A stretch of 25,698 bases of DNA, from positions 1 through 25,698 of the forward strand of contig DATNHC010000037.1 in the NCBI GenBank assembly GCA_035605155.1, in the 5' to 3' direction. Both the position numbers and the translations under genes were made by a program. This DNA comes from VRUE01 sp035605155. GTDB taxonomy: Bacteria; Actinomycetota; Thermoleophilia; Solirubrobacterales; 70-9. Under the pieces are notes generated by a model. The model ran no database searches and was not told where the DNA came from. It was given only the letters and a program-made list of their open reading frames with translations. This document shows positions 17,391 through 25,257 of this stretch, in pieces (position 1 is the first letter of the stretch; every line of letters begins with the position of its first letter).

Positions 17391-17813
17391 TCAGACGGCA
17401 CGCGTCCGGCCGGTTTCCACCTCGGGGCTGATAAGTCCAGCACCGATGCCGAGCACACCCAGCACCGCGTGCAGCACGTTGTCCTCGTCGTTGACGGGTA
17501 TGAACCCGAGGATCGACTCGCCACCACCGATGATGAAGCCCCAGATGGCAACCACGACGTAGACGGCGCCGAAGACGAGTGCGTAGGTGCGGGCGGCCCG
17601 TGGGCCCGACATGAAGGCAAGCACGCCCACCGCCCCGGTCAGGATGTGCACGAGGTTGTGCCAAGCGTTGACGTCGAGCACACCGAGCACGGCGTCGACC
17701 GAGCCCGGGCTGCCAAACGAGGCGCTGTAGAAGAAGCCGATGATGCCGGCGACCACCAAGATGCCACCCACCAAGCCGGCGTAGAGGCTGGCTGGAGTTA
17801 CGGATTCGTTCAC
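17391..17813 (-). CDS. DUF4383 family small membrane protein
   Basis: The 140-residue protein has four hydrophobic segments (about 10-28, 52-70, 78-98 and 112-130) and the typical DUF4383 features VNAWHNLVHILTGAVGV and ENVLHAVLGVLGIGAG, each with a conserved His. The function of the family is unknown; it is widespread in actinobacteria. GTG at 17813 has an excellent ribosome-binding site, AAAGGAG, about 7 bases upstream, and a structured leader before that. It is convergent with the ZIP gene, only 27 bases apart. Confidence 0.85.
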   Translation of the reverse strand: MNESVTPASLYAGLVGGILVVAGIIGFFYSASFGSPGSVDAVLGVLDVNAWHNLVHILTGAVGVLAFMSGPRAARTYALVFGAVYVVVAIWGFIIGGGESILGFIPVNDEDNVLHAVLGVLGIGAGLISPEVETGRTRAV

Positions 17814-17827
17814 CTTTTATCTCCTTT

Positions 17828-17865
17828 GGTCCCGGTTGGGCAAGGTTCGAGTACCCGCAGGGACC
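17828..17865 (-). promoter_or_regulatory. Structured leader before the DUF4383 gene
   Basis: In the minus-strand transcript GGTCCC (17865-17860) can pair with GGGACC (17833-17828). An inner GGT-ACTCGA-ACC element can also form. The stem ends directly against the AAAGGAG ribosome-binding site. This could be a translational control element or chance. A TTGACG at 17873-17868 is a possible -35. Confidence 0.3.
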
Positions 17866-17939
17866 TTCGTCAACCATTCTCCACCGAGCTCGCGCCTCTC
17901 GTTGTGCGCCAGGCGAGCCGAGCCTCCGATGTGGGGGAC

Positions 17940-18479
17940 TTACTGAGCGGCCGCCAACGGATGGACGAGGCCGTGCTCGGCGCAGATGCGCGGTATCGAC
18001 TCCATCTCGAACTCGATGGCGTAGCGCTTGCCGAGCGTCTCGGGGTCGAAGCTCCCGTCTTTGGTCGTTTCGTCGAACTCGCGGAAGAAGTGCTCGAACC
18101 CGCCCGGTGAGATCACCTCGAGGATCCGGCACGGGTCGTCGCCGGCATTCCAGAAGGTGTGCCACTGGTCGCGTGGCTTGAAGGCGAGCTCGCCGGCCTC
18201 CGCGTAGATGACCTCGTTGCCGAGCAGGGCGCCCATGCGGCCCTCGATGACGAAGCTGTACTCGTCGACGCCGGTGTGTCGATGCAGCGGGGCACAGAGC
18301 GAGCGTGGGGGCACGGGGTGTTCGACGAGGGAGAAGCCACCGCCGGACTCCTCGCCCCAGACGAGGAAACGCGCGTCGCAGCCACCGAGCTTGGCGAGGT
18401 ATCCATCGGCAGGTCCGAGCTTGCGCGGGCCCTGCGATGCATCGAAGCGTCGAAGGGAGTCGGTGATCTGAGTGGACAT
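17940..18479 (-). CDS. Cupin domain-containing protein
   Basis: The 179-residue protein contains a single cupin barrel. Motif 1 is LHRHTGVDEYSFVIEG (H66, H68, E73, G80) and motif 2 is FKPRDQWHTFWNAG (P102, H107, N111). The His/Glu set would bind one metal such as Mn, Fe or Zn. Members include dioxygenases, isomerases and small-molecule sensors, and the substrate cannot be inferred. ATG at 18479 is preferred because GGAGG lies 8 bases upstream; a TTG at 18494 would fall on that site. The gene is divergent from the potassium channel gene, with a dyad just upstream. Confidence 0.87.
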   Translation of the reverse strand: MSTQITDSLRRFDASQGPRKLGPADGYLAKLGGCDARFLVWGEESGGGFSLVEHPVPPRSLCAPLHRHTGVDEYSFVIEGRMGALLGNEVIYAEAGELAFKPRDQWHTFWNAGDDPCRILEVISPGGFEHFFREFDETTKDGSFDPETLGKRYAIEFEMESIPRICAEHGLVHPLAAAQ

Positions 18480-18498
18480 TGGCCGAACCTCCAATCAA

Positions 18499-18516
18499 TT
18501 GAACGACTATGTCCAA
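18499..18516. promoter_or_regulatory. Operator-like dyad upstream of the cupin gene
   Basis: TTGAAC-GACTAT-GTCCAA is an inverted repeat (one mismatch in six) 20 bases upstream of the cupin ATG, inside a locally AT-rich patch. It would suit a small dimeric repressor, but no regulator gene is nearby. Confidence 0.35.
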
Positions 18517-18600
18517 TGAACCTAGCGCCTCGGCGACGGATCACCGAGGGTTCGGTCGAGCTCCCGTTCAAGGCCGACGTTGCGGCTATAGCGTTGGCAC

Positions 18601-19500
18601 GTGGACATCGTCTGGACGCTGCTCGGCGTCGCCCTCATATGCCTGGCGCTGCGCGACATCTTTGACGTTCTCTTTCATCCGCTCGGTCGCGGCCTCATTG
18701 CCCGCCAGGTGGTGCGAGCGATCTCGACGATCGGCCGACGGCTGGGAGGTGGCAACAGGGTGGTCGGCCTGCTGTCGGGGCCGCTGAGCTACATCGCGGT
18801 CATCGGCACGTGGGCTGGACTGCTCGTCGTCGGCTGGGCGCTCGTCTTCATGCCACAGCTGCCAGAGGAGTTCATCTTCGATCCCCATCTCGACCCGGCG
18901 CAGCACTCGGGCTTCGTCGACGCCCTCTATGTCTCACTGGTCAACTTGACCAGCCTCGGCTACGGCGACATCTCGCCGGCCTCGCCGCTCCTGCGCCTGT
19001 TGGGGCCGGTCGAGACGCTGTTCGGCCTCGGCCTGCTCACGGCGAGCATCTCCTGGCTGATCTCGATTTACAGCTCGATCTCCCGCCGCGACTCGCTCGC
19101 CCACGAGGTTCACCTGGCCAAGCAAGCCGAGGAGGACCTGGGGGAGGCGTTGGCCGACGCCGATCCGGAGCTGCTCGAGCGGATGCTGGCCTCGTTCACC
19201 GAACAGCTGATCGTCGCCCGGCGCGACCTGATCCACTTCCCGATCGTCCACTACTTCCGCACCGAGGACGAGCAGCGGGCGCTCTCCGGCCTGCTGCCCT
19301 TCCTCGCTTCTCTGGTGACCGAGGCGAGCGAGGATCGCCGCCCGCATGCGCTGAAGGTGCGGGCGGCGATGCTGAAAATGGCCCTCGACGACTTCGCCGA
19401 GACGCTCAGGGTGCGCCTCCGCATGCCGGGCGAGACAACCGACGCGACGCTCGAGCACTACCAGGCCGAGCATGCCGTGCGCGGACGCTCCCGGGATTGA
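18601..19500 (+). CDS. Two-helix potassium channel family protein
   Basis: The 299-residue protein has hydrophobic segments at about 3-19, 62-84 and 132-158. Between the last two lies a pore loop with the filter TSLGYGDI (117-124). This is the ion-channel-2 layout (outer helix, pore, inner helix) with an extra N-terminal helix, giving potassium-selective passage. The ~140-residue cytoplasmic C-terminal part is helical and acidic (HLAKQAEEDLGEALADADPE) and has no recognisable RCK/TrkA nucleotide-binding motif, so gating is not obvious. GTG at 18601 has no Shine-Dalgarno; a -10-like TATAGC at 18587-18592 suggests a leaderless transcript. It faces away from the cupin gene. Confidence 0.85.
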   Translation: MDIVWTLLGVALICLALRDIFDVLFHPLGRGLIARQVVRAISTIGRRLGGGNRVVGLLSGPLSYIAVIGTWAGLLVVGWALVFMPQLPEEFIFDPHLDPAQHSGFVDALYVSLVNLTSLGYGDISPASPLLRLLGPVETLFGLGLLTASISWLISIYSSISRRDSLAHEVHLAKQAEEDLGEALADADPELLERMLASFTEQLIVARRDLIHFPIVHYFRTEDEQRALSGLLPFLASLVTEASEDRRPHALKVRAAMLKMALDDFAETLRVRLRMPGETTDATLEHYQAEHAVRGRSRD

Positions 19501-19580
19501 CGCTCACCACGCGGATCCTCGGCTTCCTGCGCGCGGTGGGTAAGGTCGGTCTTCCACGATCCACGAGCGAGGAGGAGCAG

Positions 19581-19940
19581 ATGATCACCAAGACCGACTT
19601 CATCGGCGTTCCGTCCCAGGACAGCGAGCGGTCACGGCGCTTCTACGTGGAGACGCTCGGGCTGCGTCCCGACGATCGCGGCCAGTTCGAATTCTGGGCC
19701 GGAGATACCTGCTTCGGCATCTGGGAGCCGGCAAAATTCGGCATGGAGTTCGCGCCCCAGAAGAACGCCCATCCCGCGCTTCACGTCGACGACGTCGCTG
19801 CGGCGCGGACAGAGCTCGAGTCAAAGGGCGTCGAGTTCAGCGGCGACATCCTCGATACCGGCGTTTGCCATATGGCGTTCTTCACCGATCCCGACGGCAA
19901 CGACTTGATGCTCCACCATCGCTACGCACCCTTTCAGTAA
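19581..19940 (+). CDS. VOC family protein (glyoxalase-like)
   Basis: The 119-residue protein shows the VOC fold: ITKTDFIGVPSQDSERSRRF, YVETLGLRPDD, the second module HPALHVDDVAAARTELESKG and the closing FFTDPDGNDLMLHHRY. Some metal-binding positions (H, E/D) are present, but activity cannot be assigned. ATG at 19581 follows the strong GAGGAGGAG at 19568-19576. It shares only the general fold with the VOC protein at 4638. An 80-base gap separates it from the channel gene; a TAAGGT hexamer near 19541-19546 could be its own -10. Confidence 0.83.
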   Translation: MITKTDFIGVPSQDSERSRRFYVETLGLRPDDRGQFEFWAGDTCFGIWEPAKFGMEFAPQKNAHPALHVDDVAAARTELESKGVEFSGDILDTGVCHMAFFTDPDGNDLMLHHRYAPFQ

Positions 19941-20015
19941 CAGCCAGTCGAAGCCGTCAGACAGAACTCGCTTGTACTCAGGAAGTTAAAAGCGCTCTGC
20001 GTCGTTGTCACCTAT

Positions 20016-20036
20016 GCTTCGCGCGCAATGCGAAGC
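20016..20036 (+). promoter_or_regulatory. Stem-loop abutting the ribosome-binding site of the three-gene operon
   Basis: GCTTCGC-GCGCAAT-GCGAAGC is a perfect 7-bp stem with a 7-base loop. It ends immediately before GGGAGG (20037-20042), the ribosome-binding site for the GTG at 20048. It could be an operator dyad or an RNA hairpin that affects translation. A TATGCT (20013-20018) overlaps its left arm. Confidence 0.4.
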
Positions 20037-20047
20037 GGGAGGTAACG

Positions 20048-21013
20048 GTGACAAAACTGAAGCTCATGTCCCTCAACGGGGAGGACATGATCGAGCTGAT
20101 TCCGAAAAGCCTTGCGGAGCCCAGAGGCCACGCCGCGCAACGGGGCAAGGCGCTCGGTGAACTGATCGAGGAAGTCGACCCCGACGTGCTCGGACTGGTC
20201 GAGGCGCCACCGCGCGCGGAGCAGACGCAGAGGTTCAACGAGCTCTATCTCGGTGGGGAGTACGCGGTGTACCAAGGCGAGAAGCGAGGGACCCTTGGGC
20301 TGGCGCTGCTCGTGCGGAAGTCGCTGGAGCTCAAAGGCAAGGTCCGCACCAAGGTCCAGAGCAACTCCGATTTCGCGTTGCGCGAGCACGACTCCGACAA
20401 CGATGGCATCCGCGAGGTCTATAGCTGGGTCAACCGGGTGCCGCTCGAGGTCGAGATCTCGGGTGGCGGTCTCGCGGCGCCGGCCACCGCGATCGTCATC
20501 CACTCGAAGTCGAAGGGCGTGTTCATTCCCGGCGACCTCTACGCGTACGAGCGAGTCTCGCGTGCGAACCGAATGAAGTTGAAGGCTCAGGCGGCTGCGG
20601 TGCGCAAGCGGATCGACGGTCTGATCGACGGCGAAGGCAAAGGACGGGTGATCGTCATGGGGGACTTCAACGACGGTCCGGAGTTCGACGTCGATGCGCA
20701 GATGATCGGCGGCGGTTTCCTGGAGCCGGTGATGGGCAGCGTCTGGGACCCAAAGCGGGTCATGCACAACCCACACATCGCGATCAAATCCGCGGATCGT
20801 TGGACGATCGACTACGCCGACCGGATCCTCAACCCGCTCGGCCAGTCGAAGTACGGCCAGCCGACGACGATGCGCTCGTGGATCGACCACATCCTCTTCT
20901 CCCCGGAGTTGGCCACGGCTGTGGTGCCCGAAAGCGCACAGATCAAGCATCATCCGACCGGGGGCGGCTCGCCCACCGACCACCACCCGCCGTATGTGAC
21001 GGTGGAGATGTAG
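20048..21013 (+). CDS. Endonuclease/exonuclease/phosphatase (EEP) fold protein
   Basis: The 321-residue protein has the EEP active-site motifs in order: LMSLN at the N-terminus, the metal-binding glutamate E52 in GLVEAP, GDFND (205-209; D206, N208), IDHILFS (D280-H281) and SPTDHH (D311-H312). The fold covers DNA-repair nucleases, phosphodiesterases and sphingomyelinase-like phosphatases, all using Mg and a catalytic His. No signal peptide is seen, so it should act inside the cell. A DSDNDG loop (115-120) looks like a calcium-binding DxDxDG element and is unusual here. GTG at 20048 has GGGAGG at 20037-20042. An upstream extension overlaps the VOC gene and lacks a ribosome-binding site. It is the first gene of a tight three-gene operon. 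Confidence 0.83.
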   Translation: MTKLKLMSLNGEDMIELIPKSLAEPRGHAAQRGKALGELIEEVDPDVLGLVEAPPRAEQTQRFNELYLGGEYAVYQGEKRGTLGLALLVRKSLELKGKVRTKVQSNSDFALREHDSDNDGIREVYSWVNRVPLEVEISGGGLAAPATAIVIHSKSKGVFIPGDLYAYERVSRANRMKLKAQAAAVRKRIDGLIDGEGKGRVIVMGDFNDGPEFDVDAQMIGGGFLEPVMGSVWDPKRVMHNPHIAIKSADRWTIDYADRILNPLGQSKYGQPTTMRSWIDHILFSPELATAVVPESAQIKHHPTGGGSPTDHHPPYVTVEM

Positions 21014-22195
21014 ATGGCGGCGACCGAACGAGTCGTCTGCGTGGTCACCGGCCCGGTTCTCGGGCTCGAATCGCAGAAGCTGCTGGAAAGCACGAAAGCG
21101 TTCGGGGCGGAGCTGGGTAGACAGGTCGAGGTCTTCGACCTCTTCCAGGAGATGGCCGCGCAGGACGCCGTGGAGATCTCAAAATGGATCGAGCGACTGC
21201 TCTACATCCGCCGGTTGCTCGAAGGCTACGACTACCAGTTCGAGCTCAAGCGCCGCAATGCTTACTGCTCGATCGGGCGCAAGATCGGCGCCCTGCCCGA
21301 GGGAGTCCACGCGATCGTCCGGGCGCCATCGGCAATGGAGTTTCGCGGAGTCACCACCGAGTTCAAGGACCACCGGGCGATTGCGACGCTGCGCCCGACC
21401 CGGATCGTGACTTTGATCGATGCCGAGTGGAAGATCCACAAAAGGCTTTTGGACACATACGGCAAACGTGCCTTCGAGCTGATCGCACAGGCGCCCAATC
21501 TCGACCTGGAGAGGATCCTCGGGTGGCTCGGAGCCGAGGTCTCAGCCAGCGAGGACTGGGCTGAGTGGTGCAGCCATCTCAATGGCACCCAGGTCGGGCA
21601 CGTGGTCTTGGGTGTCACAGCCCCCGCCCGACACAACCGAGCCAAGTTCGTCCAGGACGTCGACAACCTACTCAAGGCAGCAAGTGTCGAGGATCTGCCG
21701 ACCTTCTACGCGTCCTACTCGATGACCGTTGCCGAAGAGCGGGAGCGAAAGGTGATCAACGATGCGATCTGGCGGCTGCGTGAGCACGCTCTCGTCATCG
21801 ACCCCGGCACCATCGAGCTGGACAACTCCGAGAAACACGACGAGGACCGAGTCGTGTTCGCCTACACCGTCTTCCGCGACCTGCGCTGGGATGTGAAGAA
21901 GGTCGACGCGGTCGCCGCCTTTCACCCCTATGAGAAAACCGTGCCTCCGCTGAGCACGGGAATGATGGACGAGTTGGGTCACGCACGCGCCTACGGCAAG
22001 GACAGTTATTTCGTGTTGCCGCGTGGCAGTGGAAGCCCGTTCACCGGGGGCAACCTGGTACCGGCAAATCACCTGTTCAAGACTGTCGACCAGTTCTTTG
22101 ACTTCATCGAGAAACGGCGGCGCCCGCCGATCAAAGCCCGTTTCGCCAAGCAGGTCAGCGCCTTCGAGCAGTTCGCCAAGCAGAGCTCCTCGTGA
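21014..22195 (+). CDS. Uncharacterised two-part protein: degenerate adenylate-kinase-like region plus nucleoside-deoxyribosyltransferase-like region
   Basis: I do not recognise this 393-residue protein as a named family. Residues 6-160 look like a P-loop nucleoside-monophosphate-kinase fold: a first strand VVCVVTGP, then VEVFDLFQEM, and later DHRAIATLRPTRIVTLIDAE. The loop VTGPVLGLESQ lacks the GKS/T of Walker A, so ATP use is doubtful. Residues 229-340 resemble nucleoside 2-deoxyribosyltransferases. FYASYSMTVAEE is followed by LREHALVIDP, and then STGMMDELGHARAYGKDSYF, where E320 matches the family's nucleophilic glutamate. The ATG directly abuts the stop of the EEP gene and the end overlaps the next gene by 4 bp. 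A role in binding, sensing or processing a nucleotide is inferred from these resemblances only. Confidence 0.6.
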   Translation: MAATERVVCVVTGPVLGLESQKLLESTKAFGAELGRQVEVFDLFQEMAAQDAVEISKWIERLLYIRRLLEGYDYQFELKRRNAYCSIGRKIGALPEGVHAIVRAPSAMEFRGVTTEFKDHRAIATLRPTRIVTLIDAEWKIHKRLLDTYGKRAFELIAQAPNLDLERILGWLGAEVSASEDWAEWCSHLNGTQVGHVVLGVTAPARHNRAKFVQDVDNLLKAASVEDLPTFYASYSMTVAEERERKVINDAIWRLREHALVIDPGTIELDNSEKHDEDRVVFAYTVFRDLRWDVKKVDAVAAFHPYEKTVPPLSTGMMDELGHARAYGKDSYFVLPRGSGSPFTGGNLVPANHLFKTVDQFFDFIEKRRRPPIKARFAKQVSAFEQFAKQSSS

Positions 22196-23622
22196 GCTTC
22201 TCACTGCGCGACTACGACGCCGAGCGCTACGGACCGTTCCTCGGAGTCAGCGACGAGGGCTCGGCCGCGAAGCCGATCGCCGAGGCGGCGGTGGGCTCGC
22301 CCAAGGCACGAGCCCTCGAGAAGCCGAACCCGCTGGTTGTGGGAGTGGCCCACGACGCAGAGCGCCTCGGCTCACTCGGCGAGGTGCCGGTCGGACCGGT
22401 GGAGTACGGGCGAATTCGGGCGGGCTCTGCGGGCCGTGTTCTGTTGACCACCAACGTCGGCTCTCACGTCAATACCTGGCATTACCGCCAGCCTGCATCG
22501 CTCGAGGTCACCGCCACGGCCACCGCGGAAGGAGTCGCCTCCTGGGCGCGGGAGCATGGCGCGAGCGCGCGCGGACGGAATCCTCAGCCCTGGCTCCGTT
22601 TGCGCTTCGACGCGGCGATCCCGGCCGATCGGCGAGGCGAGCTCCTGGGTGCCGCTGCGGCTGAGGCTCCTGTCGCGGTTGCGATCAGGGCTGAGGACGG
22701 GGTCGACAGTGCGCGCGATGCAATCGAGCTGGTTGTCAGAAGCGCGGCGGAGGCGGTTGTCGTCGATGGCGTCGCACGCCCCCCCGTCGATGCTCGCGCG
22801 GCATCGCCGGGCTTGCTCAACTACTTCGAGGTCGAGGAAGCGCGGCTTGTGCTACAGGCGGCGCACGCGCACGGCGTGTCGATCGAGCCAGCTCTCAGGG
22901 TCGACACAGATTCTGTCGCCAACCAAATTTGGTGCGGTCTCTATGCGGCCCGTGCGATGGGCCTTCATCTCGGCAAGTACGGCCTCTTTCCATTGACCAT
23001 GCAGGAGGCAGAGCGGGTAATCGGGTGCATCCAGGACTGGATCCGGGACTGGACGGTGGCCCCCGCTCTCTACCTCGACGTGCCCGCTGTCGACGGCCAC
23101 CGGATCTATGACCTGGCAGAAGCGCATACCGCAGCGCAGCGGTGGCTCGAGGTCGCGGCAGGAGCGGGGGCCTCCATCGTGCTGATCGACACGGTCGAGA
23201 AGTCCCGTGGCCTTCACCTGGTCAAGGACAGCGCGGAGGACGAGGCCGGCATCCTCTCTTGGGAGGACGTCGATGTCCTGCAGCGCACGGCGCGCGAGCT
23301 CGGCCTCAAGGTGCTCTGGGCAGGCGGCATTCCGCTGGCGCAGCTTCGTGAGTTCGGCCGCCGCCGTCCCTTTGGCCTCTATGTGACCTCAGCCGTCTCG
23401 AAGGCGGCGATGCTCGAGCCAGGCGAGCAGGACATCGGGCTCATCTCGACCAAGGAGCCGGTGCGCGAGAAGATCGCCCTGGCGAAGCTCCTGCTCGAGG
23501 CGGGTTTCTTCGCCGATGCAACGCTCGACGCCGATGCCGAGGCGGTCGAAAACGAAGATCCAGCGGCCGCAGAGCGCCTCGCGTCGGTCCTGATCGAGCG
23601 CTGGCGGCGCTGGCTGGGGTAG
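22192..23622 (+). CDS. Uncharacterised protein, possible TIM-barrel enzyme
   Basis: The 476-residue protein is not one I recognise. Its C-terminal half has alternating β/α segments (APALYLDVPAV, ASIVLIDTVEKSRGLHLV, LGLKVLWAGGIPLAQLREF, FGLYVTSAVSKAA). They recall the C-terminal strands of TIM-barrel proteins such as the (5-formylfuran-3-yl)methyl phosphate synthase (DUF556) group, in which lysine and aspartate on such strands are catalytic. The resemblance is weak. The N-terminal half has short strands (VVGVAHDAERL, RVLLTTNVG) without known motifs. No membrane segment or signal peptide is visible. GTG at 22192 overlaps the preceding TGA (GTGA), so it is co-translated with the nucleotide-enzyme-like protein upstream. 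Function is unknown; an enzymatic partner of the two upstream products is the natural guess. Confidence 0.55.
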   Translation: MSFSLRDYDAERYGPFLGVSDEGSAAKPIAEAAVGSPKARALEKPNPLVVGVAHDAERLGSLGEVPVGPVEYGRIRAGSAGRVLLTTNVGSHVNTWHYRQPASLEVTATATAEGVASWAREHGASARGRNPQPWLRLRFDAAIPADRRGELLGAAAAEAPVAVAIRAEDGVDSARDAIELVVRSAAEAVVVDGVARPPVDARAASPGLLNYFEVEEARLVLQAAHAHGVSIEPALRVDTDSVANQIWCGLYAARAMGLHLGKYGLFPLTMQEAERVIGCIQDWIRDWTVAPALYLDVPAVDGHRIYDLAEAHTAAQRWLEVAAGAGASIVLIDTVEKSRGLHLVKDSAEDEAGILSWEDVDVLQRTARELGLKVLWAGGIPLAQLREFGRRRPFGLYVTSAVSKAAMLEPGEQDIGLISTKEPVREKIALAKLLLEAGFFADATLDADAEAVENEDPAAAERLASVLIERWRRWLG

Positions 23623-23685
23623 GGCGCCTATGCCCGCGCCCCCCGGAGCCGCACCCGCCTAGCGATTTCGCTGCTGTGTGAGATC

Positions 23686-23719
23686 GGCACGGCCTGACTG
23701 GCTGAGCAGCCAGCGTGCC
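23686..23719 (+). terminator. Bulged hairpin after the three-gene operon
   Basis: CTGGCTG-AG-CAGCCAG (23698-23713) extends by GGCACG (23686-23691) pairing with CGTGCC (23714-23719), with a 6-base bulge on the left. A smaller stem AGCGA-TT-TCGCT lies at 23661-23672. Both sit 39-97 bases after the operon's stop. There is no T-tract. The larger hairpin also lies in the likely promoter region of the monooxygenase, so it could instead be an operator. Confidence 0.45.
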
Positions 23720-23751
23720 AGAATGCCCGTGGCTTGACTGCGAAGGGGAAT

Positions 23752-25233
23752 TTGAACGAGCATCTCGACGTGTTGATCGTCGGCGCCGGCCTCTCGGGCA
23801 TCGGCGCGGCGCACCATCTCCAGGAGGCGTTTCCCTGGCGCAGCTACGCGATCTTCGAGGCGCGCGAGGAGCTGGGGGGCACCTGGGACCTGTTCCGCTA
23901 CCCCGGGATTCGCTCGGACTCCGACATGCACACCCTCGGTTACCGCTTCCGTCCCTGGACCGACGCGAAGTCGATCACCGACGGCCCCTCGATCCTCGAG
24001 TACGTACGCCAGACGGCGCAGGACGGCGGCATCGACGCCAAGATCCGCTTTAGACACAGGGTTGTGCGCGCCGAGTGGTCGAGCGAGGAGGCGTGCTGGA
24101 CGGTCGAGGCCGAGTGCGATGGCGAAACCGTTCAGGTGACCTGCAACTACCTCTGTATCTGCAGCGGCTACTACCGCTACGACGAGGGCTTCACACCCAG
24201 GTTCGAGGGCAGCGAGCGCTTCGCCGGCGAGATCGTTCACCCCCAACACTGGCCCGACGATCTCGACTACGCCGGCAAGCGCGTCGTGGTGATCGGCAGC
24301 GGCGCCACCGCCGTGACCCTGGTTCCGGCGATGGCTGAGAAGGCGGCGCACGTGACGATGCTGCAGCGCTCGCCGACTTACATCGCCTCGCTGCCGGCGG
24401 AAGACCCGGTCGCCGGCTGGCTGCGCCGCGTCCTGCCCAACAGGGCTGTCTACGCGATCGTGCGCTGGAAGAACGTTCTCCTGCAGACCGCCGTCTACCA
24501 GCTCAGCCGCCACCGGCCGCAGGCGGTGAAGAAGCTGATCAGGCGCGGCTTGGAGAGAGCGCTGCCGGCCGATTACGACATCGAGAAGCACTTCACTCCC
24601 CGCTACGACCCCTGGGATCAGCGTATGTGCCTGGTGCCCAACGGCGATCTCTTCGAGGCGCTGAGCGACGGCTCCGCCTCGGTCGTAACCGACACGATCG
24701 AGACCTTCACCGAGAGGGGCATCAAGCTCGACTCCGGTGAGGAGCTCGAGGCCGATTTGATCGTCACCGCCACCGGGCTCAACCTGCTCTTCCTCGGTGG
24801 CATGGAGCTGAAGGTCGACGGTGAGCCGGTCGACGTGCCGAGCACGATGACCTACAAGGGGATGATGCTGAGCGGTGTGCCGAATCTCGCCTTCACGGTC
24901 GGCTACACGAACGCCTCCTGGACCCTGAAGGCCGACCTGACCTCCGAGTACGTCTGCCGCCTGCTTGCCCACATGGATGCGCATGGCTACCGCATGAGCG
25001 TGCCGGAGATCACCGACCCGACCGTCGAGGAGGCACCGCTGCTCGACTTCACCTCGGGCTACGTGCAGCGCTCGCTCGACCAGTTCCCCAAGCAGGGGTC
25101 GAAGGAGCCCTGGCGGCTGCGCCAGAACTATGTCTTCGACCGCCGTTCGATCAGGCGCGGCGCCCTCGACGACGGCGCCATGCAGTTCTCCACGCTGCAG
25201 GGCCGGGCGGCGCGCGAGAAGATCTCGGTCTGA
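23752..25233 (+). CDS. Flavin-containing monooxygenase, Baeyer-Villiger type (EthA-like)
   Basis: The 493-residue protein is a class B flavoprotein monooxygenase. It shows the FAD fingerprint GAGLSG (11-16), the Baeyer-Villiger signature FAGEIVHPQHWP (157-168; FxGxxxHxxxWP) and the NADPH fingerprint GSGATA (182-187), then ADLIVTATGL near the end. It would insert oxygen into a ketone, or oxidise sulphur or nitrogen compounds, using NADPH and O2. The length and TATGLNLLFLGGMEL region fit the EthA/MymA-like branch. TTG at 23752 is favoured because AAGGGGA (23743-23749) lies just before it and the conserved domain starts at once. TTG at 23734, 10 bases after a CAGAAT hexamer, is an alternative that adds six residues. 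A flavodoxin-like gene follows after 24 bases. Confidence 0.88.
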   Translation: MNEHLDVLIVGAGLSGIGAAHHLQEAFPWRSYAIFEAREELGGTWDLFRYPGIRSDSDMHTLGYRFRPWTDAKSITDGPSILEYVRQTAQDGGIDAKIRFRHRVVRAEWSSEEACWTVEAECDGETVQVTCNYLCICSGYYRYDEGFTPRFEGSERFAGEIVHPQHWPDDLDYAGKRVVVIGSGATAVTLVPAMAEKAAHVTMLQRSPTYIASLPAEDPVAGWLRRVLPNRAVYAIVRWKNVLLQTAVYQLSRHRPQAVKKLIRRGLERALPADYDIEKHFTPRYDPWDQRMCLVPNGDLFEALSDGSASVVTDTIETFTERGIKLDSGEELEADLIVTATGLNLLFLGGMELKVDGEPVDVPSTMTYKGMMLSGVPNLAFTVGYTNASWTLKADLTSEYVCRLLAHMDAHGYRMSVPEITDPTVEEAPLLDFTSGYVQRSLDQFPKQGSKEPWRLRQNYVFDRRSIRRGALDDGAMQFSTLQGRAAREKISV

Positions 25234-25257
25234 TCACCTTCGACACGGGGAGACGAC

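Noticed and set aside
17828..17865. Possible tRNA or tRNA fragment on the plus strand
   Set aside because: It has a T-loop-like TTCGAGT and a 6-bp end stem, but the T-stem does not pair properly and there is no D-arm or anticodon arm.
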